A stretch of 64,000 nucleotides of DNA from Caprella mutica. Lineage: Eukaryota > Arthropoda > Malacostraca > Amphipoda > Caprellidae. Below, piece by piece: positions 33,739-44,145 of this stretch. Numbering within the stretch: the first letter of the stretch is position 1; each line of letters begins with the position of its first letter. The DNA lies in assembly GCA_947561585.1 (NCBI GenBank), contig CANNZV010001471.1, forward strand, positions 1-64,000. Reading direction: 5' to 3'. The notes under the pieces are model-generated. The model worked only from the letters and a program-made list of their open reading frames with translations, did no database searches and was not told where the DNA came from. The position numbers and the translations under genes are program-made.

Positions 33739-34686
33739 CAGGGTGACCAATAAATACTGGTCGAAAGGAAATGCCTATGAGTTAAAAAGTATTTGGTGTA
33801 GAAGGATAAAATAAAAATCACATAAAAAGGTATATGCTCATGTTGTATTTAGTATGTAACAGGATTTTGAAATCGCCTCCACTGTACTTAATACAGATAA
33901 TAATTTTTTTTTCAAAATTAGCGATTACTGCAACTAATATATTTTGGTTACTTCACGTATCTCTTGCTTCAAGTCTTCAATCATGTTTGGTTTCAATTTA
34001 AATACCTTCTCTATAAGATACAAAATCCAAAGGTGAAAGGTCAAGGGACTATAGTTGGACAGACAAAACGGTTCGGTGCAAAAATAATCTTGTTCTCGAA
34101 GTGATTTTTAGTGCAAACAAGAATGTGTATGCAGTTGCAGTGTCCCAATGGAACAAGATGATGGTCGTCAGTCATTAGAGTATTTAACATTTCAATGTAT
34201 TCGTCAGTGCTTACAAAACAAATGTTTTCAGTACATCTTTAAAAAATATGGACCATGCATGGCCTATGCGAACTCAAACCACACCGAACTGTCATTTTCT
34301 GCGAGTGCAATGGTTTCTCAAACACTTCATTTCTAGAACAAATTCTTAACCATTTTAATGTTTATATCTTTTTTGTATTGAATGACATATTTTCTCTTAA
34401 CTTTAGTTGCAGAACTGCTTAAATGATAATGTCTAGCAATGAAAACACGCTATTCAGTAGTTAGTTGCATAATGATTCATGAGGCTTGAATAAAATGTGC
34501 TAACGAAATAACCATTATGTTTAATTGAGATATTTGTATCCTTCATTCGATAGTTTTCAATATCTTTGATATCAAATAAAACATGAAAATATATTCTTTT
34601 ATGTGATATTTGTTTCATCTTCCTACACCAATTACTTTTTGAGCTATAAACATTTACTTTCGACCAGTTTTTTATTGGTCATCATG
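33739..34686 (-). mobile_element. Decayed DNA transposon with about 107-bp TIRs (948 bp)
   Basis: The left end CAGGGTGACCAATAAATACT then GGTCGAAAGGAAATG is mirrored at the right by CATTTACTTTCGACCAG and TTTTTATTGGTCATCATG. Similarity continues inward about 107 bp (AAAAAGTATTTGGTGTAG against CTACACCAATTACTTTTTG). It carries a broken DDE transposase on the minus strand. Long TIRs plus this transposase fit the Tc1/mariner-like (DDE_3) group. No target duplication can be read with confidence. Confidence 0.8.
33945..34336 (-). pseudogene. Broken Tc1/mariner-like (DDE_3) transposase fragment
   Basis: The minus strand gives, in shifting frames, KMTVRCGLSSHRPCMVHIF, then WDTATAYTFL, then SLDLSPLDF, then KPNMIEDLKQEIRE. 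These follow the order of the family's VHSPKVTVWCGLS, QDGATCHTA, RSCDLTPLDFFLWG and a helical tail. The aspartate of the second block (WD) remains, but the histidine-threonine pair and the FLWG are lost. At least three in-frame stops and frameshifts are present, so it cannot make active protein. The N-terminal DNA-binding part is missing. Assignment to the superfamily is firm; the family is not. Confidence 0.75.
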
Positions 34687-35796
34687 TTTATCTATTAACA
34701 ATTCAACTATATGTGAACATGCGGGAAATCAATTCATTATTTAACTTTAAAAATCTCCAGTGAGGTCAGCTATCTTCTAACATTTTAGAAAAATAGTATA
34801 GTACGAAGATCCCCTCCTAATCTTCTATGCCCCACCATAACATTTATACTGGGTACAGATCTCCCCTAATTTACAAATGAACTTTACAGGTATTTTTCCA
34901 TCCTTCTGCTTCAGTTTAATTGCCATGTTCTCTTGATTAGAACGATGATTGAAATTTAGAGGAGAGAAAAACAATGGCCAGCGTAATGAAGCAAGTCATC
35001 AGAAGATGCATCCCAAAAATGCAATTGGTACATCAATTCCACGCACAGGTTAATTTGTTAGCTTACTTGTAAGTCTTCGTAAAACTAAACAAAGTGCGGA
35101 TTGCTAACGTGTAATAATTATCATTTGCACGTATTGACGATGAATTTTGATTTGGTAACAACTCTACGTTTCAGCATTGCTGTTTGTGTAAACAGTTGTC
35201 CGTTTTCTCCGTTTACCAACAGTAAAAAAACAGTTGGTGAAATACTGTTCCGTATTGACGTTGTGTATTTAAACGATTGGTCGAAATATTGATACGAAGA
35301 TCCAAGATTTCAGTGAATTCGTTTCATTGGAAATAATAGCAGTAACTGTTGTAAGGCATTAAACATTGGAACAAATTCCTTTATATTTTCCGTAAGATAT
35401 ATTTCACAAAATTTTCAGACTAAACAAATACAGTGAAACTCTTGAGTTAGGAAGTATTGGTTCCTTCATATCTCGGCTGCACTAGATAATTTTCTATGAT
35501 TAAAATTATAGAAAACTATGGTCATTGAGGGATTACTATAATGCAATTCTTAACATATATCATTTTCTATAATTTAAACATAGAAAACTACTTCATAACT
35601 CAGGTGCATTTCATAACTCAGGTCCTCCATTACTCGAGTGCTTCATTACTCAGGGGATTCACTGTATTTTAATTTCAATTATTAGCCCCTGAACAATACA
35701 AGTTAGTTATTGCAAAGATAAAATAACTTCCCATTCGAAGGAAACCCTAATTTCAGATCTTTGACATTCAACCAGTTGGAATTATTTTCTTTTTAT
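34687..35796. other. Intergenic DNA, about 1.1 kb
   Basis: Less AT-biased between about 34790 and 35060. It holds the candidate short exon 34974-35048 and a 63-codon plus ORF (35101-35292) without recognisable motif. CATTTCATAACTCAGG and CATTACTCGAGTGC words at 35600-35650 form a loose short repeat. Confidence 0.4.
34974..35048 (+). CDS. Candidate first coding exon (25 codons), very tentative
   Basis: ACAATGGCC is a good start context. The frame reads MASVMKQVIRRCIPKMQLVH then QFHAQ and meets CAG|GTTAAT, a plausible 5' splice site, in phase 0; without splicing it stops at 35072. The peptide is basic, lacks acidic residues and is rich in R/K/Q, which resembles a mitochondrial presequence. No downstream exon can be matched, and a 25-codon frame with a donor occurs easily by chance. 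Confidence 0.15.
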
Positions 35797-35958
35797 TGAT
35801 TGATGGCATTTTATCATAAGATATCATAATAAAGACATTATCCTCAAGAGTGTCCGACGAAAGACGATAGACTGAAAGTGTTTTTAATTTATGATAAATT
35901 ACTATTGTATTTTTGTCTTATCATTTATTGTCGTAAATAGATGATCTTTTTATCATCG
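35797..35958 (+). repeat. Dispersed repeat D, left-truncated, joined to the 18-bp array
   Basis: From TGATGGCATTTTATCATAAG to GATGATCTTTTTATCATCG, matching 43425-43606. The first 20-30 bp (CGGCAGATCGTC) are absent. It ends 27 bp before the 18-bp array. Confidence 0.8.
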
Positions 35959-35985
35959 ATAAAAATTTTCTCACTGGGTTTAAGT

Positions 35986-36312
35986 GTCAGTGATTCACTA
36001 AGCGTCAATTATTCACCAAGTGTCAATGATTCACTAAGTGTCAATTATTCACTAAGTGTCAGTGATTCACTAAGTGTCAATGATTCACTAAGTGTCTATG
36101 ATTCACTAAGTGTCAGTGATTCACTAAGTGTCAATGATTCACTAAGTGTCTATGATTCACTAAGTGTCAGTGATTCACTAAGTGTCAGTGATTCACTAAG
36201 TGTCTATGATTCACTAAGTGTCAGTGATTCACAAAGTGTCAGTGATTCACTAAGTGTCAGTGATTCACTAAGTGTCAGTGATTCACTAAGTGTCAATGAT
36301 TTACTAAGTCTT
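35986..36312. repeat. Short minisatellite, 18-bp unit, about 18 copies
   Basis: Unit GATTCACTAAGTGTCAGT with CAATGATT, CTATGATT and CAATTATT variants. A plus-strand ORF (35941-36342) reads SLSVSD repeats after a hydrophobic start (MIFLSSIKIFSLGLSV). Since 18 is divisible by 3 and the start lies inside repeat D, I regard it as an accidental frame. Confidence 0.95.
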
Positions 36313-37277
36313 CATGTCCCATTAATTGTCAAACTAATGTAGTATAGTTTGAAAATCAGAGAGTATTTACTCTGCTCTCACGATGTCAGAACACAAATTG
36401 AAGTGACTGATTGTCCTCTAATATAATTAGTAATGGCAGGTGTATTCATTTGGAGTGAAGGTAAAGCTCCTACAACGGACAGTACATGTACTGGAAAAAG
36501 TGCCCGCTATACCTATCAACGGACGATAAGCGAGACTGAGCTTTTATTTCAGTTGGGGATTAAAACAGCATTTCAAAGAAACGCTAATGAAGCTAAGCTT
36601 TATTAGATGGGAAAATCTTATAATATTTATTTAACTTAATTATTATTTATGTAAGAAATAGTAAGGTAGGTTTAGGTGTACCTATTCTAACATAGAATAG
36701 GTACACCTATATTTTATTCATTAGAACTTTTATAATCGAAGCAAATGTGGCGGGAAAACAAAAAAGGGTAACAAATTAAAATCCTTAAAATTGGAAATCA
36801 ATTCATTGAAGTGTTGATTATAATTTTGTACATTGTAATTCCTCCGAATATAATAAATGTTTACCTAAATACTTGGAAAACGGATAAAGTATTAGGAAAC
36901 ATTCGACCATTCCCAAAGGCTCCTCCTAGAAAAAGCTACAGCAGAGGCAGATAACTAAGAAGGTCAATGATAACAACTGATACCATAGATAAAGAGTTAC
37001 TGAAAGAGAAACAAATTTAAAGAAAGAAAAACTCAAATTCACGAGTGACAAAGCGTAGGCTTACGATGGAAATTGACGCTCTATAATCTAGTTCGGAAGA
37101 CATCGGTGATGAAGCCTTTTGTTGTTGTTGCTTTTTATCTCAAAAGGGCTTTAGTCAAAAGTAAGGATACGGCATTCAAGGGATTTATAAAATTTTCCTT
37201 AAAATAAATGAAATTCTTACTGATTTCTCCTTTTTCCCCTCTTTTTAGTACTGTACGGAGTATAGTGATACTCTGCT
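36313..37277. other. Intergenic DNA with a small ORF and a hairpin
   Basis: A 57-codon plus ORF (36433-36606) begins MAGVFIWSEGKAP and ends NEAKLY. It is short and without a domain, but local composition is less AT-rich. The hairpin at 36673-36709 is listed separately. Confidence 0.35.
36673..36709. repeat. Perfect 16-bp hairpin, 5-nt loop
   Basis: TAGGTGTACCTATTCT and AGAATAGGTACACCTA are exact inverse, separated by AACAT. It is isolated, with no matching copy in the window; it could be a very short MITE remnant or a terminator-like fold in RNA. Confidence 0.85.
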
Positions 37278-37315
37278 TGTACGAACTCATCCTCACTTCG
37301 GGGTGAGTTCGTACA
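37278..37315. repeat. Hairpin with an echo 160 bp downstream
   Basis: TGTACGAACTCATCC pairs with GGGGTGAGTTCGTACA (one G-T-type mismatch). GTACGAACTCACCC occurs again at about 37475, so this may be one end of a roughly 230-bp element (about 37270-37505) whose outer limits are unclear. Confidence 0.65.
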
Positions 37316-37725
37316 GGCGATTATATCTCATTAAAATCGATATTAAAAGAGAACCATATGGTTTAAAATAATTTAGTTTGTAGTTATAAGCAGATGAATA
37401 CCTAAAGATTCGATTGTGAGTTAGAACGAACTTGTACCCCTAATAGTTAAGATTCTATAAGCCTTGAAAGAAGAATGTACGAACTCACCCGGTTCTCCCC
37501 TATACATAGTATCATTAGAATTAGTTAGGTACAATTACTGACAAAAAAAATTTCTGAAACAATCGACCAACTCATGGAAAAGAGAATAGATTTCAAATAA
37601 AAAAAATTCAAGCGTTGATTTATTTTTATTCGGGTAACAATTTATGGAATAAAATTCAGAAAAAAAGCAATAATCAAAACCGTAGATATTTTAATAATAT
37701 TAATAACTAATAAAAGAGAAAATCA
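37316..37725. other. Intergenic DNA
   Basis: AT-rich apart from the GTACGAACTCACCCGG echo. No gene. Confidence 0.4.
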
Positions 37726-37920
37726 ATCTAAGTTATCGCACTGCTCCTCATTTACGATCACATAATAACAAAGTATATCATTCTTTTTATTCTAATTGGT
37801 ATCCTTGATACCTGTAGGTATCAAGGATACCAATTAAAATTAACATTACATAATAATTATTATACATTCTTTCTTACATGATCGAAAATGTGGAACAGTC
37901 CAATAACTTATAACTTACCC
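37726..37920. mobile_element. MITE, GGGTAAGTT family with GGTATCC palindrome (195 bp)
   Basis: The right arm is intact (GATCGAAAATGTGGAACAGT and ATAACTTATAACTTACCC); the left arm is eroded (CTAAGTTATCGCACTGCTCC). The central palindrome GGTATCCTTGATACC/GGTATCAAGGATACC is perfect with paired changes. Confidence 0.8.
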
Positions 37921-38310
37921 TAAAATAAACTCTATAAAATATGTTTATTGTTTCTCAATATTCTATCAGATGAATACAGTACAATAAATATTATAATAGT
38001 ATCTCACACAAGATGGAACAGTAATGACATTCATTCTTGATAAATACTACATCATAATTATACATTAATGCAATGAACAATAGCACATATGTAGCCAATA
38101 TGATTTTATTCCACGCGATATAATTATTATAATAACTGTTAGAACAATCGCATCATTTATTAATATTCATGAATTGTAAATGTGATTCATACTTTAGTTA
38201 TTTAATTATTCACTAAACCAGTTCATATTTTATCATCAATGGAATAATTAATTATTATTTATTAATTAATAATTGTTTACTCAAATACCTGATTGGAGTT
38301 GAAGATTTAA
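37921..38310. other. AT-rich intergenic DNA
   Basis: Nothing recognised. Confidence 0.45.
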
Positions 38311-38357
38311 GGTAAGTTTCTAGTTATTGGACAGAATCACATTTCCGATCGTGTAAG
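38311..38357. mobile_element. Left arm of a GGGTAAGTT MITE abutting the 23-bp array
   Basis: GGTAAGTTTCTAGTTATTGG, ACAGAATCACATTTCCGATC and GTGTAAG match the left arm of full copies, then the 23-bp array begins at once. No right arm follows the array. Confidence 0.7.
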
Positions 38358-40312
38358 ATGGTATGAAGGTTCACAAACCACACGGTTGAAGGTTCACAAA
38401 CCACACGTTTGAAGGTTAACAAACCACACGTTTGAAGGTTAACAAACCACACGTTTGAAGGTTAACAAACCACACGTTTGAAGGTTAACAAACCACACGT
38501 TTGAAGGTTAACAAACCACACGTTTGAAGGTTAACAAACCACACGTTTGAAGGTTAACAAACCACACGTTTGAAGGTTAACAAACCACACGTTTGAAGGT
38601 TCACAAACCACACGTTTGAAGGTTAACAAACCACACGTTTGAAGGTTCACAAACCACACGTTTGAAGGTTCACAAGCCACACGTTTGAAGGTTCACAAAC
38701 CACACGTTTGAAGGTTCACAAACCACACGTTTGAAGGTTCACAAACCACACGTTTGAAGGTTCACAAGCCACACGTTTGAAGGTTCACAAGCCACACGTT
38801 TGAAGGTTCACAAACCACACGTTTGAAGGTTCACAAACCACACGTTTGAAGGTTCACAAGCCACACGTTTGAAGGTTCACAAGCCACACGTTTGAAGGTT
38901 CACAAACCACACGTTTGAAGGTTCACAAACCACACGTTTGAAGGTTCACAAGCCACACGTTTGAAGGTTCACAAGCCACACGTTGGAAGGTTAACAAGCC
39001 ACACGTTTGAAGGTTCACAAACCACACGTTGGAAGGTTAACAAGCCACACGTTTGAAGGTTCACAAACCACACGTTTGAAGGTTCACAAACCACACGTTT
39101 GAAGGTTCACAAACCACACGGTTGAAGGTTCACAAGCCACACGTTTGAAGGTTCACAAGCCACACGTTTGAAGGTTCACAAGCCACACGTTTGAAGGTTA
39201 ACAAACCACACGTTTGAAGGTTAACAAACCACACGTTTGAAGGTTAACAAACCACACGTTTGAAGGTTAACAAACCACACGTTTGAAGGTTCACAAACCA
39301 CACGTTTGAAGGTTAACAAACCACACGTTTGAAGGTTCACAAACCACACGTTTGAAGGTTCACAAGCCACACGTTTGAAGGTTCACAAACCACACGTTTG
39401 AAGGTTCACAAACCACACGTTTGAAGGTTCACAAACCACACGTTTGAAGGTTCACAAGCCACACGTTTGAAGGTTCACAAGCCACACGTTTGAAGGTTCA
39501 CAAACCACACGTTTGAAGGTTCACAAACCACACGTTTGAAGGTTCACAAGCCACACGTTTGAAGGTTCACAAGCCACACGTTTGAAGGTTCACAAACCAC
39601 ACGTTTGAAGGTTCACAAACCACACGTTTGAAGGTTCACAAGCCACACGTTTGAAGGTTCACAAGCCACACGTTGGAAGGTTAACAAGCCACACGTTTGA
39701 AGGTTCACAAACCACACGTTGGAAGGTTAACAAGCCACACGTTTGAAGGTTCACAAACCACACGTTTGAAGGTTCACAAACCACACGTTTGAAGGTTCAC
39801 AAACCACACGGTTGAAGGTTCACAAGCCACACGTTTGAAGGTTCACAAGCCACACGTTTGAAGGTTCACAAGCCACACGTTTGAAGGTTCACAAGCCACA
39901 CGTTTGAAGGTTCACAAGCCACACGTTTGAAGGTTCACAAACCACACGTTTGAAGGTTCACAAACCACACGTTTGAAGGTTCACAAACCACACGTTTGAA
40001 GGTTCACAAACCACACGTTTGAAGGTTCACAAACCACACGTTTGAAGGTTCACAAACCACACGTTTGAAGGTTCACAAGCCACACGTTGGAAGGTTAACA
40101 AGCCACACGTTTGAAGGTTCACAAACCAGACGTTTGAAGGTTCACAAACCACACGTTTGAAGGTTCACAAGCCACACGGTTGAAGGTTCACAAACCACAC
40201 GTTTGAAGGTTCACAAGCCACACGGTTGAAGGTTCACAAACCACACGTTTGAAGGTTCACAAACCACACGGTTGAAGGTTCACAAGCCACACGACTGAAG
40301 GTTCACAAGCCA
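38358..40312. repeat. Minisatellite, 23-bp unit, about 85 copies with 690-bp higher-order duplication
   Basis: Core GAAGGTTCACAAACCACACG then TTT. Variants GGTTAAC, CAAGCC, GTTGGAAGG and CGGTTG mark positions. The rare pair CGTTGGAAGGTTAACAAGCC at 38981 recurs at 39671, exactly 690 bp (30 units) later, with the same neighbours, so a 30-unit block was duplicated. Confidence 0.97.
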
Positions 40313-40460
40313 TTGGTTCACATTCGTTTTCATCAGAAGCGTTAGATCGGATAAAATCTTCAAGAGCTACACACCAAAACTGATGAAGATTGATGAAGGA
40401 GGCAGCGATGCAACGCGATTTAAAATCCGCAATCAAAGCCAGTTCTAAAATGAATCTGAA
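40313..40460. other. Spacer between two large arrays
   Basis: 148 bp of unique sequence (TTCATCAGAAGCGTTAGATC, GGAGGCAGCGATGCAACG). An 80-codon minus ORF spans it and both array edges; I see no domain. Confidence 0.45.
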
Positions 40461-41584
40461 GCGCCCTCTAGTGGCGTAATATGCGCCCTCTAGTGGCATA
40501 ATATGCGCTCTCTAGTGGCATGATATGCGCCCTCTAGTGGCGTGATATGTGCCTTCTAGTGGCATGATTTGCGCCATCTAGTGGCATAATATGCGCTCTC
40601 TAGTGGCATGATATGCGCCCTCTAGTTGCATAAAATGCGCCCTCTAGTGGCATAATATGCGCTCTCTAGTGGCATGATATGCGCTCTCTAGTGGCATGAT
40701 TTGCGCCATCTAGTGGCATAATATGCGCTCTCTAGTGGCATGATATGCGCCCTCTAGTTGCGTAATATGCGCCCTCTAGTGGCATAATATGCGCTCTCTA
40801 GTGGCGTAATATGCGCCCTCTAGTGGCATGATATGCGCCCTCTAGTGGCGTGATATGTGCCTTCTAGTGGCATGATTTGCGCCATCTAGTGGCATATTAT
40901 GCGCTCTCTAGTGGCATGATATGCGCCCTCTAGTTGCGTAAAATGCGCCCTCTAGTGGCATAATATGCGCTCTCTAGTGGCATGATATGCGCTCTCTAGT
41001 GGCATGATTTGCGCCATCTAGTGGCATAATATGCGCTCTCTAGTGGCATGATATGCGCCCTCTAGTTGCGTAATATGCGCCCTCTAGTGGCATAATATGC
41101 GCTCTCTAGTGGCGTAATATGCGCCCTCTAGTGGCATGATATGCGCCTTCTAGTGGCGTAATATGCGCCCTCTATTGGCATAATATGCGCCCTCTAGTGG
41201 CATGATATGCGCCTTATAGTGGCATGATATGCACCCTCTAGTGGCATAATATGTGCCCTCTAGCTGCATAATATGCGCCCTCTAGTGGCATAATATGCGC
41301 CCTCTAGCGGGTGTAACATGATCCCTCTAGTGGTATAATATGTGCCCCTTAGTGGCATGATATGCACCCTCTAGTGGCATAATATGCGCCCTCTAGCTGC
41401 ATAATATGCGCCCTCTAGTGGCATGATATGCGCCCTCTAGCGGGTGTAACATGCTCCCTCTAGTGGCATAATATGCGCCCTCTAGTGGCATGAAATACGC
41501 CCTCTAGCGGGTGTAACATGCTCCCTCTAGTGGCATAATATGCGCCCTCTAGTGGCATGAAATACGCCCTCTAGCGGGTGTAAC
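40461..41584. repeat. Minisatellite, 22-bp unit, about 50 copies, each with a CTCF-like motif
   Basis: Core GCGCCCTCTAGTGGCATAAT. Its reverse complement GCCACTAGAGGGCGC agrees closely with the published CTCF core (CCASYAGRKGGCRS), and the variant GCGCCATCTAGTGGC (for example 40571, 40879) corresponds to the fly form CCACTAGATGGCGC. Most mutations fall in the GCATAAT/GCGTGAT linker and not in the motif. A block of about 14 units recurs after 308 bp (40571 against 40879). At the right end, longer units end in CTCTAGCGGGTGTAAC. That the array binds CTCF is inference. Confidence 0.97.
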
Positions 41585-42025
41585 GTATAAGCCATTAAGA
41601 CGCATCTGACACCAGAGAGAATATTAATTAATGCCCTAACTCTTATGTAACGGTCTGCTACTTTCCGTACATCTTCTCTCACTCTCATTAGCTACAAAAC
41701 TTAAAGTGATGACAACAACGAACATTAAAAGAGTAACATTTTCGAGAAATAGAATTGAGGTTTTTATCATAAATATTGTAGGTTGTAGGAGATACAGGAA
41801 TTAACTTTTTAAAAAGGCTAATAAAATTGCAACGTTGCTGGTATTAATAAAATTCCAATAATGATTATATAGTATTATTAGAATTCGCGAAATGCCTTCA
41901 ATGATACGATTCTAATCTTCTTGAAAACACGAAATGAATCTTTTCAGAAAAAATTTGAAGTAGAGAAAAAATTGAACAATATTTATAACATTATTTAATG
42001 TTAATAAACTACAAAAACAAGCAAT
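41585..42025. other. Intergenic DNA
   Basis: No gene or repeat recognised. Confidence 0.4.
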
Positions 42026-42236
42026 AACTGGAACGGTCACTCGTAGAGCACATACCTTCGCCATCGCAATTGAATTTTTTTTGAGTTATAAATGACCTTG
42101 ACCTTTGACTCTATCGCTTCCAAAATATTATAAAATAGTTCCTGGATAAGGACCAAAACTCAGGTAATTTGGTTGAGTATTTTTTGAGTTATTCGAATAA
42201 GAAGATTACAAATAAATAAATAAGAATATTCATATG
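42026..42236 (+). repeat. Repeat G, short diverged copy
   Basis: GAACGGTCACTCGTAGAGC and ACATACCTTCGCC at the front, GACCTTGACCTTTGACTC and TAGTTCCTGGATAAGGACC in the middle, and ATTTGGTTGAGTATTTTTTG towards the end. The final GCGAAGGTAAT is lost. Confidence 0.65.
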
Positions 42237-43407
42237 TTGTTCGCGGCCAAACCGCTTTCGAAACGCGTTGGCAAAACCGCTCGTTTTGCTGAACCATATT
42301 CTTTCAACATTAATACCATTTATCAACACGGATGTCAATGCTTGAATATCTAATAAAATTTGTTAATAAACAGTTCTTATAATATAACCAATATAATAAA
42401 TAGTCAAAGAGAAGTGTAGATGTAACAAATTTCTATATTTGCTAATTTCAAAATTCCAAGAAACAATTTTTACCAATGGTTAAGCTTGTAAATACTTAAA
42501 TACTTAGAGGATACATAGTAAGGAATTAAAGACAATGATTTATTATACAAACATAATATAGTGACTCATTCATCTAATAGTACGTACATAATATTCACCA
42601 AATTGTCACAATCGCTCAGTGTTACCTATTTGACAGATAGTAGAGAAAAATTTACATTGAATTATAAAGAAGGCAATCGGAGTAATGACATTCAAATTTT
42701 AAATGTCACTTATAGAGTGGATTGTGATTTTTGTTATGATTTGTGAAACAAATGTTATAGCATTAGAAAAGACAGATCTACATACCTACGTCAAAATGTG
42801 TGACGTTCTTTATCTAAATCTACGTTCATATGTGCGTCTTTCATTTTCTAAACTTACGTCAAAATATTTGTAGTTGTTTTATAAAATTCACGTCAAATTT
42901 TAATTTATTTTTTTACTATCAAATTTTCGTCAAAATATAAAATCTGCGACAATATATTTGTAGTTATTTTATAAAACTTATGTCAAAATATTTTTATTTG
43001 AGTCATTCCATTAACGTCGAAATCCAAAATTCTTCCAAATGAAACTTTTACAGAATAAGGTGTTGATTATCTTCATTTAATGTAGTTTTAATTATTTGCA
43101 GTACCATCACGTAATTTCTATTTACTATTCATATGAAAATTAATGCTGAGAACACTTCACATTTTAGAAAATTTTTTCCACTTATATTTAACTCAACATC
43201 TGGCAGATTATTTTGCTGTTTCTGTTTCTATGTATAAATGTAGTGTAGAAACGTAAACTCTTGTAATTAATGAACAGAAAAGATAAACATTTAGAAACTA
43301 TAAACAAATAAGTATAGAATGGTATTGAATGATATATTGTAATAATCATATAAATATAGTATTTTGAAAACTGAATTAATCAACTATTTCCAAACTAGAA
43401 AATTTCC
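42237..43407. other. Intergenic DNA, about 1.17 kb
   Basis: At 42780-43000 the word ACGTCAAAAT recurs at least five times with drifted spacing (an old, degenerate repeat). A 61-codon plus ORF (42561-42746) has no motif. No gene called. Confidence 0.45.
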
Positions 43408-43606
43408 AATCGGCAGATCGTCTGTTATTGTCCATTACGGTAAATATTGATGGTATTTTATCGTAAAATATCATAATAAAGACATTATCCTCAGGAATGT
43501 CCGACGAAAGACGACAGACTGAAAGTGTTTTTAATTTATGATAAATTACTATTGTATTTTTGTCTAATCATTTATTGTCGTAGATAGATGATCTTTTTGT
43601 CATCGA
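43408..43606 (+). repeat. Dispersed repeat D, reference copy (199 bp)
   Basis: It begins CGGCAGATCGTCTGTTATTG and ends GATGATCTTTTTGTCATCG. It matches 30070-30268 (inverse) over its full length, and 35797-35958 and 2509-2630 in part. No TIRs and no ORF. High identity among copies suggests recent spread. Confidence 0.88.
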
Positions 43607-43740
43607 TTATAATCACCGATAGAGAAATCAATTCATTTGCATTAATTTCACATTAAACATATGTATATAAATATATGCTTTCAAACTCCGTATAAGAAAC
43701 TAAATGAGAACAGATGAAGGGTAAGAAAGTTGTATTAGCT
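43607..43740. other. Intergenic DNA
   Basis: Nothing recognised. Confidence 0.35.
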
Positions 43741-43866
43741 AGCTACATAAAACTTTAGTAAATATTAACACATAAAAGTTTAGTGAATATTAACATGTAA
43801 AACTTTAGTAAATATTAACATATAAAACTTTAGTAAATATTAAAAATTTAGTAAATATTAACATAT
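43741..43866. repeat. Minisatellite, about 25-bp unit, 5 copies
   Basis: Core AACTTTAGTAAATATTAACA followed by TATAA, one copy shortened to AAATTTAGTAAATATT. Confidence 0.85.
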
Positions 43867-44145
43867 TGTAGCAACATTATCAATCTTTAAGGAATTAATA
43901 TCTTTTAACTATTAAATCAAATTATTATGTTAAATAATTATTTCTTGTGAAACCATGTAAGTAATATGTAACTAAAAAAAGGCTTAGTAAATATTAGTAT
44001 GCTATATATCATGTGTATGACAATAGCCACAGACAATTTATAGTCACTGTGATTTAGTGTGTGTAAAAGTGTCAAACATTCTCACAAATCACAAGAAAAG
44101 ACAACCTGAATAAAACCTGCCAGCAATTTAAGGACTTACCCGCAG
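43867..44145. other. Intergenic DNA
   Basis: AT-rich; no gene. Confidence 0.4.

Noticed and set aside
34148..34336. 62-codon plus-strand ORF
   Set aside because: The minus strand of the same DNA carries the transposase relic; the plus ORF is its shadow.
35941..36342. 133-codon ORF with a signal-peptide-like start and SLSVSD repeats, possible surface protein
   Set aside because: The start lies in dispersed repeat D and the rest is an 18-bp array; no upstream promoter or other exon is visible. The frame is open by period.
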